DNA of 43,066 nt, from positions 1 to 43,066 of the forward strand of contig NZ_JACYHE010000049.1 in assembly GCF_021696945.1 (NCBI RefSeq). The letters are read 5' to 3'. The position numbers were made by a program, and so were the translations under genes. Position 1 is the stretch's first letter; every line of letters begins with the position of its first letter. Positions 15,989 to 23,631 of the stretch are shown here, piece by piece. The DNA is from Streptomyces sp. JJ36 (GTDB lineage: Bacteria; Actinomycetota; Actinomycetes; Streptomycetales; Streptomycetaceae). The notes beneath the pieces are model-generated. The model saw only the letters and a program-made list of their open reading frames with translations, made no database searches and was not told where the DNA came from.

Positions 15989-17830
15989 TCACTCCGGGAT
16001 GTTCTGCTCCGCCCACACCACCTTGCCGCGCGGCGTCCGGCAGGACCCCCAGCGGCGGCAGAGCATGTTGACGAGCTGCAGCCCGCGGCCGCCCTCGTCG
16101 CTCACGTCGGCGTGCTGGATCTGCGGCAGATCGGGGCCGGTGTCCGACACCTCCACCATCAGCCGCTCGTTCCGCAGCATCCGCAGCTCGCCGGGGCCCT
16201 GGCCGTACCGCAGCGCGTTCCCGACCAGCTCGCTGACCACCAGCTCGGTGACGTCGGCCAGTTCGGCCAGGCCCCACAGCCCGAGCTGCTCCCGCACCAG
16301 CCGCCGGGCGGTGGACGCCGCGGTGCCGCCCGCGGGCAGGTCCCAGACCCTCAGCTGCACGTCCGCCGACGGCTTGCACCCGGAGGCGATCAGCAGCACC
16401 GCCTCGTCGAACCGGCCGGCCCCGCCGGGCACCGCGGCGAGCAGCCCGCCCTCGTCCAGCCGCCGCCCGGAGAGCCCGGCGGTGGTCTCGCGCAGCCGCC
16501 GCAACTGCACGTCGACGTCGTCCACCCGGTTCTTCACCAGCCCGTCGGTGTAGAGCACCAGCCGGCTGCCGGCCGGCCCCTCCAGCCGCAGCGGGTCGTA
16601 CGGGATCACGCCGGTGCCCAGCGGCGCACCGACCGGCACGTCCACGTACGCCGGGGTGCCGTCCACGTCCACCAGCAGCGGCGGCGGATGGCCTGCGCTG
16701 GCCAGGGTGTAGCCGGCGTCGGCGGGGTCGTAGACCGCGCACAGACAGGTGGCGACCTGATCGTCCTCCAGGTCACGGGTGGCCAGGTCCAGCCGGGCCA
16801 GCACCCGTTCCGGCGCGATGTCCAGGGTCATCAGGGTGCGGGCCACGGTACGCAGCCGGCCCATGGTGGCGGCGGCGGGCAGGCCGTGCCCCATCACGTC
16901 GCCGACCACCAGGGCCGTACGGCCGCTGGGCAGCGACACCACGTCGTACCAGTCGCCGCCCACGCCGTGCGCGTCGAACGCGGGAGCGTAGTCGACCCGC
17001 ACGTGCAGGCCCGGCGTGTTGGGGGTGGCCCGCGGCAGCAGGCTGCGCTGGAGCGAGACCACGTGCTCGCGCTCGCGCCCGTACAGCCGGGCGTTGTCGA
17101 TGGAGACGGCCGCCTTGGACGCGAGCTGCTCCGCCAGCGCGACATCGGTGGGGGTGAAGGGCGGGCTGCTGCCGGCGCGCACGAAGTCGGCGGATCCCAG
17201 CAGCACCCCGCGCGCGACGAGCGGCACCGCCATGTAGCTGTGCACGCCCTTCTGCCGCATCTTCGCGGCGGCGCTGGGGGTGGGGGCGACGCGTGCGTAG
17301 TCCTCGTCGCGCATCCGGCTCACCAGCACCGGCTTCCGGCCGCGCAGGCACTGGACCGTCAGCAGCGTCTCGTTCCGCTGGGTCTGCTGCACGAGCTCGC
17401 CGACCGGCGACGGCTCCAGCTCGGTGAGCCGGTCGATCGCGTGCACCGCCATCGCCCGGGTGACCGGGGTGTCCGCGCCCCTGCCGCGCTCGCCCTCGCC
17501 GCCGCGCAGCACGGACTCCAGCAGATCGACGGCCGCGCCGTCGGCCAGCCGCGGCACCGCGAACTCGGCCAGTTCCTGCGCGGTGCGCTCCAGGTCCAGC
17601 GTCGTGCCGATCCGGGTGCCCGCCGCGTTGAGCCAGCCCAGCGGGCTGCGGGTGCCGAACGCGTCGCCGTTCCCGCCCTCGCCGCCGTCCCGGAAACGGA
17701 TCCTCCGGGCGACGACGCCCCGCCGCGAGGCGGCGCCCTGTGCGGCGAGCCGGGTGGTCAGGCGCCGTGCGCGGCTGCCACCGTCCACCGTGCCGGCCTC
17801 CCGTCGCGTGCTTCGACGCCTCGCTGCCAC
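15989..17830 (-). CDS. GAF-SpoIIE phosphatase with C-terminal HATPase
   Basis: A 613-aa signalling protein. A GAF-like sensor occupies about 70-250, a PPM/SpoIIE serine phosphatase about 265-475 (GVGGDWYDV at 289-297, GDVMGHG at 310-316, LVLYTDGLV later), and an RsbW-like histidine-kinase-type ATPase the last 130 residues (VVSELVGNALRYG, VEVSDTGPD, GGRGLQLV). Such fusions combine an anti-sigma-factor kinase with the phosphatase that reactivates its antagonist. The final metal-binding site reads FDEAVLL rather than DDVAL, but the aspartate is kept. The GTG at 17830 follows a weak GGGGGC. It converges on glpD with a 15-bp gap. No anti-anti-sigma gene is adjacent, so partners are encoded elsewhere. 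Confidence 0.9.
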   Translation of the reverse strand: MAARRRSTRREAGTVDGGSRARRLTTRLAAQGAASRRGVVARRIRFRDGGEGGNGDAFGTRSPLGWLNAAGTRIGTTLDLERTAQELAEFAVPRLADGAAVDLLESVLRGGEGERGRGADTPVTRAMAVHAIDRLTELEPSPVGELVQQTQRNETLLTVQCLRGRKPVLVSRMRDEDYARVAPTPSAAAKMRQKGVHSYMAVPLVARGVLLGSADFVRAGSSPPFTPTDVALAEQLASKAAVSIDNARLYGREREHVVSLQRSLLPRATPNTPGLHVRVDYAPAFDAHGVGGDWYDVVSLPSGRTALVVGDVMGHGLPAAATMGRLRTVARTLMTLDIAPERVLARLDLATRDLEDDQVATCLCAVYDPADAGYTLASAGHPPPLLVDVDGTPAYVDVPVGAPLGTGVIPYDPLRLEGPAGSRLVLYTDGLVKNRVDDVDVQLRRLRETTAGLSGRRLDEGGLLAAVPGGAGRFDEAVLLIASGCKPSADVQLRVWDLPAGGTAASTARRLVREQLGLWGLAELADVTELVVSELVGNALRYGQGPGELRMLRNERLMVEVSDTGPDLPQIQHADVSDEGGRGLQLVNMLCRRWGSCRTPRGKVVWAEQNIPE

Positions 17831-18172
17831 AAGTGTGCCCCCGGAACCGGACGATCGCCTGCTGAGGCGGCCATGCTAGCCAGACCGGGGCGTTCCGATC
17901 ACCCGTTGTGCGGGAGCCGGTTGCGACCGGTCGGGACGACCCCGGCACGGGAGCGCTCCCCGGTGCGGCGCGGGCCGCGCGAGTCGGCCCGGCGTCCGGT
18001 GGACAGCCCGCCGCGACGGTGCGGCGGGCAGCCGGCAAGGACGCGGGCCGCGGGGCTGGTGGCGACGGCCTGCGCCGCGCGCGGCACGGACCCACGCACG
18101 GCACCGGCTGACGCGGCACGGACCCACGCACGGCACGGACCCGGACGGCCACGGCTGTGGCGGCTGCGGCGG
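17831..18172. other. 342-bp gap with a 24-bp direct repeat
   Basis: This gap separates the exporter stop from the start of the SpoIIE phosphatase gene, all on minus. The phosphatase promoter should lie in 17831-17920, but no clear boxes are visible. The sequence is low-complexity GC. No open frame here has a credible start or family match. Confidence 0.6.
18081..18136. repeat. 24-bp direct repeat, two copies
   Basis: A 24-bp sequence beginning gcggcacggacccacgcacg occurs at 18081-18104 and again, identically, at 18113-18136, with an 8-bp spacer. A partial third copy (gcacggacccg) follows at once. It lies 37-92 bp past the exporter stop. Confidence 0.85.
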
Positions 18173-19834
18173 CTAGAAGCCGCGGGTGCGCTTGGCCGCG
18201 CGCCGGCCGGGCAGCGGGGACTCGGCGCCGGGCGTCTTCATGAAGAGCCGGGCCAGCTCACCACCGAGGTTGACCCCGATGGCGATGGCCAGCGCCAGCG
18301 CGATCGCCCGGGCGATGTGGGCCATGCCCGGGTCCATGTTGCCCTGGGCGATGTTGAGCAGGCCGAAGTACGTGGCGCTGCCCGGGAGCAGCGGACCGAT
18401 CGCCGCGGTGATGTACGGCAGGGACGAGGCGAACTGGTAGCGGGAGGCGAGCTGTCCGAAGAGACCGACCAGCCCGGCGGCGGCGAAGGTGGACGCCACC
18501 GGGTCGATCCCGCCGACATGGTCCATGGCCGCGTAGACCGTCCAGGCCACCCCGCCGTTCAGGGTCGCCAGCAGCACGGTGTGACGTTCCTGCTGGAGCA
18601 GCACGCAGAAGGCGAGCGCCAGCAGCATCGCCGCCATGAGCTGGATCCCCGGCGGCTGGAGGTGCGGCTGCGCCTCCGGGTCGGGCGCGGCGCCCAGTTC
18701 GGAGCCGACGTACAGCACGATCAGCACGCCGCAGACGATGCCGACGATCAGGTAGATGACCTCCAGCAGGCGGGCCGAGGCGGTGATGTAGAAGCCGGTG
18801 AGCCCGTCGTGCACGGCGGCGACCAGTGCCCGTCCCGGGATCAGCGCGAAGAGCCCACCGGTGATCACGGCGCCCTCTCTCAGCCCGGCCATCGGCCCGC
18901 TGTCCGCCAGCGCGACGATCACGCCGATCCCGGCCGGCGGCATCGCGGCGGCCACGAACTGGTAGAACTCCGGCAGCCCGCGCCCGGCGAAGAACCACGC
19001 CAGCCGGTCGCCCAGCATGGCGCCCAGCGCGGCGAGCACGAACACCAGTCCGCCACCGCCGACCAGCAGCGACGCCGAGCCCGCCAGCAGGCCGCTGGCG
19101 AGGGTGAGCGCGCCCTTGGAGAACGGGTGCCGGTTACGGCGGATCTCGGCGAGCCGCCGGTAGGACTCCTCCAGCGTCACCTCGCCGTGGGTGATGTCCG
19201 TCACCAGCCGGAAGACCGCCGCCAGCCGGGTGTAGTCGGTGCCCCGGCGGCGCACGGTCCGGCTGAGCGTGACCGGGTCGTCCACCAGCGAGGGCTGGTG
19301 GGTGATGGAGATCAGCGTGAAGGTGACCGTCGGCTCGCAGCGGTCCAGCCCGAAGGCGTGCGCCACGCCGAACATGGCGGCCTCGACGTCCTCGGCGCCC
19401 TCGCCCCCGGCCAGCAGCAGCTCGCCGATACGGAGCGTGAGGTCGAGGACGCGGGGCACGGAGGGCCCCGCCTCGGTCTCTCCGCTCTCGTCCCGCTGCG
19501 GCCGCTCCGGTGCAGGCCGCTCGGCGAGCGGCATCCGCACCATGGTGCGCATCCGGTCCTGCCACGGGCCCTTCCGGGACAGCGGCCCGATGACCGGGAT
19601 GCCCTCGGGCGGCGTGAAGTGCTTGCCCGGCTCGTACGCCGGGCTCGTGACCAGGCCCTCGGGGACCTTGAACTCCGAGCTGGGGTGGTCGCCCTCCGGC
19701 GCAGGCGGCAGCGGAACGCCCTGAGGCGGGGTGAAGGCACTGTGCGCCTCGTCGGACTGAGGCTTGTGTTCCTCGGGACCCGGGTCGGATCCGTTCGCGT
19801 GCCATGCTCCGCGCCCGTGGGACTCGCCGGCCAC
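18173..19834 (-). CDS. threonine/serine exporter family protein (ThrE-like, DUF1212+DUF3815)
   Basis: A 553-aa membrane protein. Residues 1-120 are hydrophilic and Pro-rich with a repeated FTPPxGxP motif (about 34-41 and 73-80). A DUF1212 (ThrE) domain follows, starting VPRVLDLTLRIGELLLAGGEGAEDVE, then about five hydrophobic segments, then a DUF3815-like half with five more, giving about ten membrane spans as in Corynebacterium ThrE, which exports threonine and serine by proton antiport. I placed the start at the GTG at 19834, directly behind AGGAGGACA, instead of the upstream end of the frame. Export of amino acids is inferred from family; the substrate is not certain. tipA lies upstream behind a strong terminator. 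Confidence 0.88.
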   Translation of the reverse strand: MAGESHGRGAWHANGSDPGPEEHKPQSDEAHSAFTPPQGVPLPPAPEGDHPSSEFKVPEGLVTSPAYEPGKHFTPPEGIPVIGPLSRKGPWQDRMRTMVRMPLAERPAPERPQRDESGETEAGPSVPRVLDLTLRIGELLLAGGEGAEDVEAAMFGVAHAFGLDRCEPTVTFTLISITHQPSLVDDPVTLSRTVRRRGTDYTRLAAVFRLVTDITHGEVTLEESYRRLAEIRRNRHPFSKGALTLASGLLAGSASLLVGGGGLVFVLAALGAMLGDRLAWFFAGRGLPEFYQFVAAAMPPAGIGVIVALADSGPMAGLREGAVITGGLFALIPGRALVAAVHDGLTGFYITASARLLEVIYLIVGIVCGVLIVLYVGSELGAAPDPEAQPHLQPPGIQLMAAMLLALAFCVLLQQERHTVLLATLNGGVAWTVYAAMDHVGGIDPVASTFAAAGLVGLFGQLASRYQFASSLPYITAAIGPLLPGSATYFGLLNIAQGNMDPGMAHIARAIALALAIAIGVNLGGELARLFMKTPGAESPLPGRRAAKRTRGF

Positions 19835-20009
19835 TGTCCTCCTGCTCCTTCGTTCCGCTACAGCCCCCTTGGCTGGCGAGTAGCACAACGCCGGAGCCCG
19901 TGCCCGCCGTTCCCCGTAATCCTGCCGGGAAACTGCGACTTACGTCACAGGATCTCCACTGCGTGTGCGATGCCACGGAACAGCATGCAGCACACCGGGG
20001 CCATCCGCC

Positions 20010-20048
20010 GAACGGGCGTACCCGGTCGTCCGCCGGGTACGCCCGTTC
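20010..20048 (-). terminator. tipA terminator, 16-bp perfect hairpin
   Basis: GAACGGGCGTACCCGG at 20010-20025 pairs perfectly with 20033-20048 around a 7-nt loop. It lies 77 bp past the tipA stop and about 175 bp ahead of the exporter start, reading the minus strand. Between it and tipA is a stretch of degenerate ccgttcagc copies (20045-20124) of no evident function. Confidence 0.8.
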
Positions 20049-20124
20049 ACCCGCGGCCGTTCAGCCGCTCAGCCGTTCGACCACTCGGTGGTCCGGTCGT
20101 TCAGCTGCTCGGCCACTCGGCCGT

Positions 20125-20883
20125 TCAGCCCCGGTGGGCGGCGTTCGCCAGGATGGCCTCCCGCAGGTACGCGGCCAACCCCTCCTTCGCCTGGTCGATG
20201 TTCCGGGTGAACCGCTCGTCGGTGACGTACATCTCGGCCAGCCCGGTGTGGATCTCGTACGAGCAGGCGTAGAAGTGCCGGCTGATGTGCTGCCGGTGCT
20301 CCTCGGCCAGCTCCCGCGCCTCCTCCCCCTCCGGCGCGGCGCCGGCCTCCATCAGCGCGACGAAGCGGCGGTTGAGGTCGTCGGCCTCGGCGTTGATCCG
20401 CAGCCAGTCCTCCTTGGTGTAGGAGGCGGCGCGGCGCTGCGACTCCCGGTAGGCGTCGGTGCCGCCCCAGCGCTCCTCCGCCTCCTCGGCGTGCGCGTCG
20501 GGGTCGAAGTCCCCGAAGACCTCGAACTTCTCCTCGGGCGTGAGGTTGATGCCCATCTTCCGTGCCTCCATGGCTCGCTGGACGGCCTCGGCCATCTCCC
20601 GCAGCCGGTCGATGCGTCCGGTCAGCAGCGTGTGCTGCCGGCGCAGGTGCTCGACGGGGTCCGCGTCCGGGTCGTCGAGCAGTTCGGCCACCTCCTCCAG
20701 CGGGAAGCCCAGTTCCCGGTAGAAGAGGATCTGCTGCAGCCGGTCCAGGTCCGCATCGTCGTAGCGGCGGTGCCCGGCCGGCGTACGCGCGCCCGGCCGC
20801 AGCAGCCCGATCTCGTCGTAGTGGTGCAGGGTGCGCACCGTGACGCCCGCCACCCGCGCGACCTGGCCGACGGAGTAGCCCAT
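20125..20883 (-). CDS. tipA: TipA-type MerR regulator with TipAS domain
   Basis: A 252-aa protein collinear with Streptomyces TipAL as I recall it. The MerR helix-turn-helix is at 1-70 (YSVGQVARVAGVTVRTLHHY), a coiled-coil dimer helix at about 75-108, and the thiopeptide-binding TipAS domain from Met110 (MGINLTPEEKFEVFGDFDPD), exactly where TipAS internal translation begins in the model protein. TipAL binds thiostrepton-like peptides covalently through Cys214 and then activates its own promoter; here residue 214 is Gly (EIHTGLAEMY) and only Cys207 remains. The ATG follows AAGGAGG by four bases. The upstream promoter has the expected MerR layout. Identity as a tipA homologue is strong; covalent drug capture is doubtful. 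Confidence 0.93.
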   Translation of the reverse strand: MGYSVGQVARVAGVTVRTLHHYDEIGLLRPGARTPAGHRRYDDADLDRLQQILFYRELGFPLEEVAELLDDPDADPVEHLRRQHTLLTGRIDRLREMAEAVQRAMEARKMGINLTPEEKFEVFGDFDPDAHAEEAEERWGGTDAYRESQRRAASYTKEDWLRINAEADDLNRRFVALMEAGAAPEGEEARELAEEHRQHISRHFYACSYEIHTGLAEMYVTDERFTRNIDQAKEGLAAYLREAILANAAHRG

Positions 20884-20911
20884 TCGGCCTCCTTCTCTCG
20901 CTTGCGGGTCC

Positions 20912-20942
20912 ACGCTGCCGCCTCACGCGACGTGAGGTGCAA
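20912..20942 (-). promoter_or_regulatory. tipA promoter and TipA operator
   Basis: On the minus strand a -35 TTGCAC (20942-20937) and a -10 CAGCGT (20917-20912) are separated by 19 bp, the long spacer typical of MerR-activated promoters. The spacer holds a perfect palindrome, CCTCACG-CGA-CGTGAGG at 20921-20937 (plus-strand reading). The arrangement matches the known ptipA promoter as I remember it. The start codon lies about 30 bp past the -10 box. Confidence 0.9.
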
Positions 20943-21046
20943 GCCCGGCGGCGCGGCGTCCGTGCGGGACGGGACGGACGTGGACGGGCACGGGCACGGG
21001 GCGGGCGGAGGCCGGACCGGGCCCGGAGGAGCGGCGCCGGACGCGG

Positions 21047-21658
21047 CTACGCGTACGGGTTCTCCACGCCCGGCGGCAGGACCTCGACGCTGCGCTCGCC
21101 CTCACCCGCCATGACGTACGCCCCGGCCTCCAGCCGCTCGATGAGCCCGCGGGTCCACTCCGCACCGCTCCGCGCGGTGTGCACCCACAGCCTCATGATC
21201 TCGCCGATGTGCCCCCACTCCTCGGGCGCGCCCTCCGGCGTCCACTCCCGGGCGACCTCCGCGCTCCACTCCTCCAGTGCGGCGACCCGCCGGCGCAGCA
21301 GGGCGAGCGCCTCCTCCCGCGGCAGGTCGACGAGGAAGCCGACGCCGGAGGTGAGCATGTCCGGCTTCTCGTCCACGGCGGTGAGCGCGTGCCGCAGCAT
21401 CCGCAGGTACTCCGCCTCGCCGGACGGGGTCAGCTCGTACTCGGTGCGCGGCGGGCCGCCCGCGGTGCTCGGGGCGGTGTCGTGGGCGCGGAGCAGTCCC
21501 TGCCGTGCCATCTGCTTCAGCGCGTGGTAGATCGATCCGGGCTTGGCGTTCGACCACTCGTGGGCGCCCCAGAACTCCAGGTCGTTGCGCACCTGGTAGC
21601 CGTGTGCGCGGCCGTGCTGGCGCACCGCGCCCAGCACCAGCAGCCGGATCGCCGACAT
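21047..21658 (-). CDS. PadR-family transcriptional regulator
   Basis: A 203-aa protein with a PadR winged-helix domain at about 1-90: MSAIRLLVLGAVRQHGRAHGY, then GSIYHALKQMARQGLL (recognition helix) and RTEYELTPSGEAEYLRML (wing). The remaining C-terminal part is helical (ALALLRRRVAALEEW) and serves dimerisation in the family; it is of the longer PadR type. PadR proteins are repressors that respond to small molecules, often next to the transporter or enzyme they control. No transporter adjoins; DinB is upstream and tipA downstream, both with their own signals, so the target is unclear. Confidence 0.9.
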   Translation of the reverse strand: MSAIRLLVLGAVRQHGRAHGYQVRNDLEFWGAHEWSNAKPGSIYHALKQMARQGLLRAHDTAPSTAGGPPRTEYELTPSGEAEYLRMLRHALTAVDEKPDMLTSGVGFLVDLPREEALALLRRRVAALEEWSAEVAREWTPEGAPEEWGHIGEIMRLWVHTARSGAEWTRGLIERLEAGAYVMAGEGERSVEVLPPGVENPYA

Positions 21659-21693
21659 TCCGTCCTGCCTCCCTGTCCCGGTACGCGCGGCGG

Positions 21694-21719
21694 CGCCCGG
21701 GGCCGCACGGCCCCGGGCG
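21694..21719 (-). terminator. DinB gene terminator hairpin
   Basis: A perfect 11-bp stem, CGCCCGGGGCC at 21694-21704 pairing with 21709-21719, closes a GCAC loop. It lies 45 bp beyond the DinB stop and 35 bp before the padR start on the minus strand. Confidence 0.75.
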
Positions 21720-21764
21720 ACCAGGGTAGGGCGCCGACGGTACGCCGCCCCGCCGTACCCGCCG

Positions 21765-22319
21765 TCAGCCCCACTCGGGCTCGGGCGCGGCGCCGGTCTC
21801 CCAGACCAGTTCGAACGCGGTCTTCCGGTCGATCGACTCCCGGATGATGTCCGCGTGGCCCGCGTGCCGCGCGACCTCGCTGATCAGGCTCAGCAGCATC
21901 CAGCGCCAGGAGCGCGGTTCCTTGGGGAACCAGGGCGCCTCGGGCAGCGTGAACGTGTCGTCCAGCGAGGGCACCGCACGCACCAACGCGTCCGTCTCCC
22001 GGGCCACCTCCTCGTAGTGCGCGAGCACGGAGTCCACCGTCTCGCCGCTCTCCAGCCGGAAGCAGCCGTCCCAGTTGGACTCGTCCCGCGCCACGGGGTG
22101 CGGCAGGCCGCGAGCGTCGCAGAGCCAGCCCTGCTCCACCTCGGCCACATGCTTGACGAGCCCGGCGAGCGAGAGCGCGCTGACGGTCGGCCGGCTGGTC
22201 GCCTGGTCCGCGTTCAGCCCGTGCAGGGCGCGACGGATCCCGCCGCGCTGGGCCTCCAGGTAACCGAGCAGGGCTCCGCGCTCGTCACCGGGGGTCTCGG
22301 CATCCACCAGAGTCGGCAT
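21765..22319 (-). CDS. DinB family protein (DUF664-like)
   Basis: A 184-aa DinB/YfiT-type four-helix-bundle protein. The N-terminal helix (GALLGYLEAQRGGIRRALHGLN), SLAGLVKHVAEVEQGWL with its metal-ligand histidine, and the C-terminal LLSLISEVARHAGHADIIRE with further histidines follow the DUF664 pattern common in Streptomyces. Some relatives use bacillithiol or mycothiol in S-transferase reactions, but the function of this subgroup is unknown. I used the ATG at 22319, preceded by GAGAGGTGA, rather than a GTG three codons upstream that would leave no room for the ribosome site. It is a monocistronic unit ending at the hairpin before padR. Confidence 0.87.
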   Translation of the reverse strand: MPTLVDAETPGDERGALLGYLEAQRGGIRRALHGLNADQATSRPTVSALSLAGLVKHVAEVEQGWLCDARGLPHPVARDESNWDGCFRLESGETVDSVLAHYEEVARETDALVRAVPSLDDTFTLPEAPWFPKEPRSWRWMLLSLISEVARHAGHADIIRESIDRKTAFELVWETGAAPEPEWG

Positions 22320-22552
22320 GATCGTCACCTCTCGTCGGGGCCCGTGGGGGCCTTCCGGCTTCCGATGACCTCACGCTACGAGGGCATGCGGTCAGGTTCG
22401 GTCCGCAAGGGGTGGGCCGGGCGGGTGGCGCCGGCGGGTGGTGCCGGGCGGCGTCGCGGCCGGGTGGTGGGGGAATGGATGGGCGGGTGCATTGCGGCGT
22501 CGCGGCCGGGGTGGGGCGGTCGCGTAGCCGGGCGCGGGTGGCCTGTCGTTGC

Positions 22553-23449
22553 GGTCACTGCTTGGCGGGCTACGAGGGGAGGGGTGCCTCGCCGGGGCGC
22601 GCTCATGCTGCCGGTGGCGGGTGGGTGGTCGGCCGGCGTTCACCCGCCAGTGACGGGGCCGGCCCGCATGACCAGGTCGGTAAGCCGGAGACGGGCTTGC
22701 GCTAGCTGGCTGCTGCCGCGCGGTGGCCGAGGCATCGTCTTCTCGCTCCGCTCGTTCCCCGTGCGTGGCACTGCACGATCCGCCTGCGGGCCGTTCCGGA
22801 GTGGGGGTACGCCCACTCCGCGAGCGCACCAGGGGCTTGATGGCCGACGCGGAGCCCGGCAGGCGCGCGACGCCGTGGGTGAGGGGTCGGCCGGGCCCGC
22901 GCCGCAGGCCCCGCCCGCACCGTGATCTTGTACTGGTCCACGCTTTTGACAGATTTGGGCCGATTTTTGTCAATAGCGTGGACCAGTACAAGATCGTCGG
23001 AGATTTGTCAGGGGCGGTGCCCATTGGCGCCTCTTACGCCTGGCCCAGGCACCGCCTGGCGGGTGCTGGCCCGGCTCGCCAGGCCATGGGGCGGACCGGC
23101 AGGCCGCGCGCTGGATGCCCGGCCGCCGCGAGACTGCAGGGCGGAGCATGGGCACCCGCCGGGCGACGGCTCTGTCCACAGGGTGTGGGCGGGCACACCC
23201 CCACTCCGGAACGGCCCGCAGGCGAACGCCGCAGTGCCACGCACGTGACACGAGCGGAGCGAGAAGACGAAAGCTCAGGCACAGCGCGGCAGCAGCCCGC
23301 CAGGGCAACCCCGTCACCGGCTACCGACCGCCCCGCCGACCGGCCCCGTCACAGGCGGGTGAACCCCGGCCCACCACGCCACCTGCGCCCGCAGCATGAA
23401 CGCGCCCCAGCAAGGCACCCCTCCCCCCGTAGCCCGCCAAGCAGTGACC
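22553..23449. repeat. two head-to-head copies of an unknown repeat (imperfect ~0.9-kb palindrome)
   Basis: The left half, read forward, matches the right half read in reverse complement, in the same order. Outer block: 22556 to about 22667 pairs with about 23326-23447 (roughly 90 percent identity in the outer 50 bp by eye). Inner block: about 22703-22808 pairs with 23197-23308, including an exact 28-nt match (22781-22808 with 23197-23224) and an exact 19-nt match (22736-22754 with 23251-23269). Centre: the hairpin at 22924-22995. The segments 22809-22923 and 22996-23196 differ in length (115 and 201 bp) and are only weakly related. No transposase or known element signature was found. Confidence 0.85.
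22924..22995. repeat. 28-bp near-perfect inverted repeat with 16-nt loop
   Basis: The arm at 22924-22951 begins GATCTTGTACTGGTCCACGC and ends TTTTGACA. It pairs with 22968-22995 at 27 of 28 positions, the one mismatch being 22945 against 22974. The loop is 22952-22967. Each arm ends inward with TTGACA, so a -35-like hexamer points toward the centre on each strand, but no good -10 follows at 16-18 bp. If transcribed it would make a very stable hairpin. Confidence 0.9.
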
Positions 23450-23545
23450 TCGGCCGACGACGTGCCGCAGGCGGCAGCCGTGCTCGCCCCCCCAGGCCGC
23501 GAGGCCGGCCGCGCCCCGCACCCGGCGCCCCACACCCCGCGCCCC

Positions 23546-23601
23546 GCACCCGGCACCCGGCACCCGGCACCCGGCACCCGGCACCCGGCACCCGGCACCC
23601 G
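23546..23601. repeat. eight perfect copies of the 7-mer GCACCCG
   Basis: A perfect 56-bp tandem array of GCACCCG starts 30 bp beyond the aldehyde dehydrogenase stop (minus strand) and is preceded by degenerate units back to about 23521. A 7-bp period is frame-shifting, so copy-number change by slippage would not be tolerated inside a gene; here it is non-coding. Confidence 0.95.
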
Positions 23602-23631
23602 CAGCGTCGCCCCCCGGCAGGGGACGGCGTG

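Larger units (their letters stand above)
22320..23631. other. 1.3-kb gene-free region built of inverted repeats
   Basis: This lies between the DinB start and the aldehyde dehydrogenase stop, both on minus. Many frames are open because of GC content, but none has a convincing start, ribosome site or recognisable domain, and the apparent peptides mirror each other on the two strands because the DNA is an inverted duplication. The first 200 bp (22320-22520) is G-rich low-complexity sequence that should also hold the DinB promoter. The inverted repeat, its hairpin core and the 7-mer array are listed separately. The locally A/T-rich centre stands out from the GC-rich surroundings. Confidence 0.75.

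Noticed and set aside
16112..20272. A 1386-residue plus-strand open frame opposite the SpoIIE, exporter and tipA genes
   Set aside because: It is Gln/Val/Gly/Arg-rich antisense sequence produced by GC bias, with three well-identified genes on the other strand.
23546..23601. CRISPR array
   Set aside because: Seven-base units without spacers, and no cas genes nearby.
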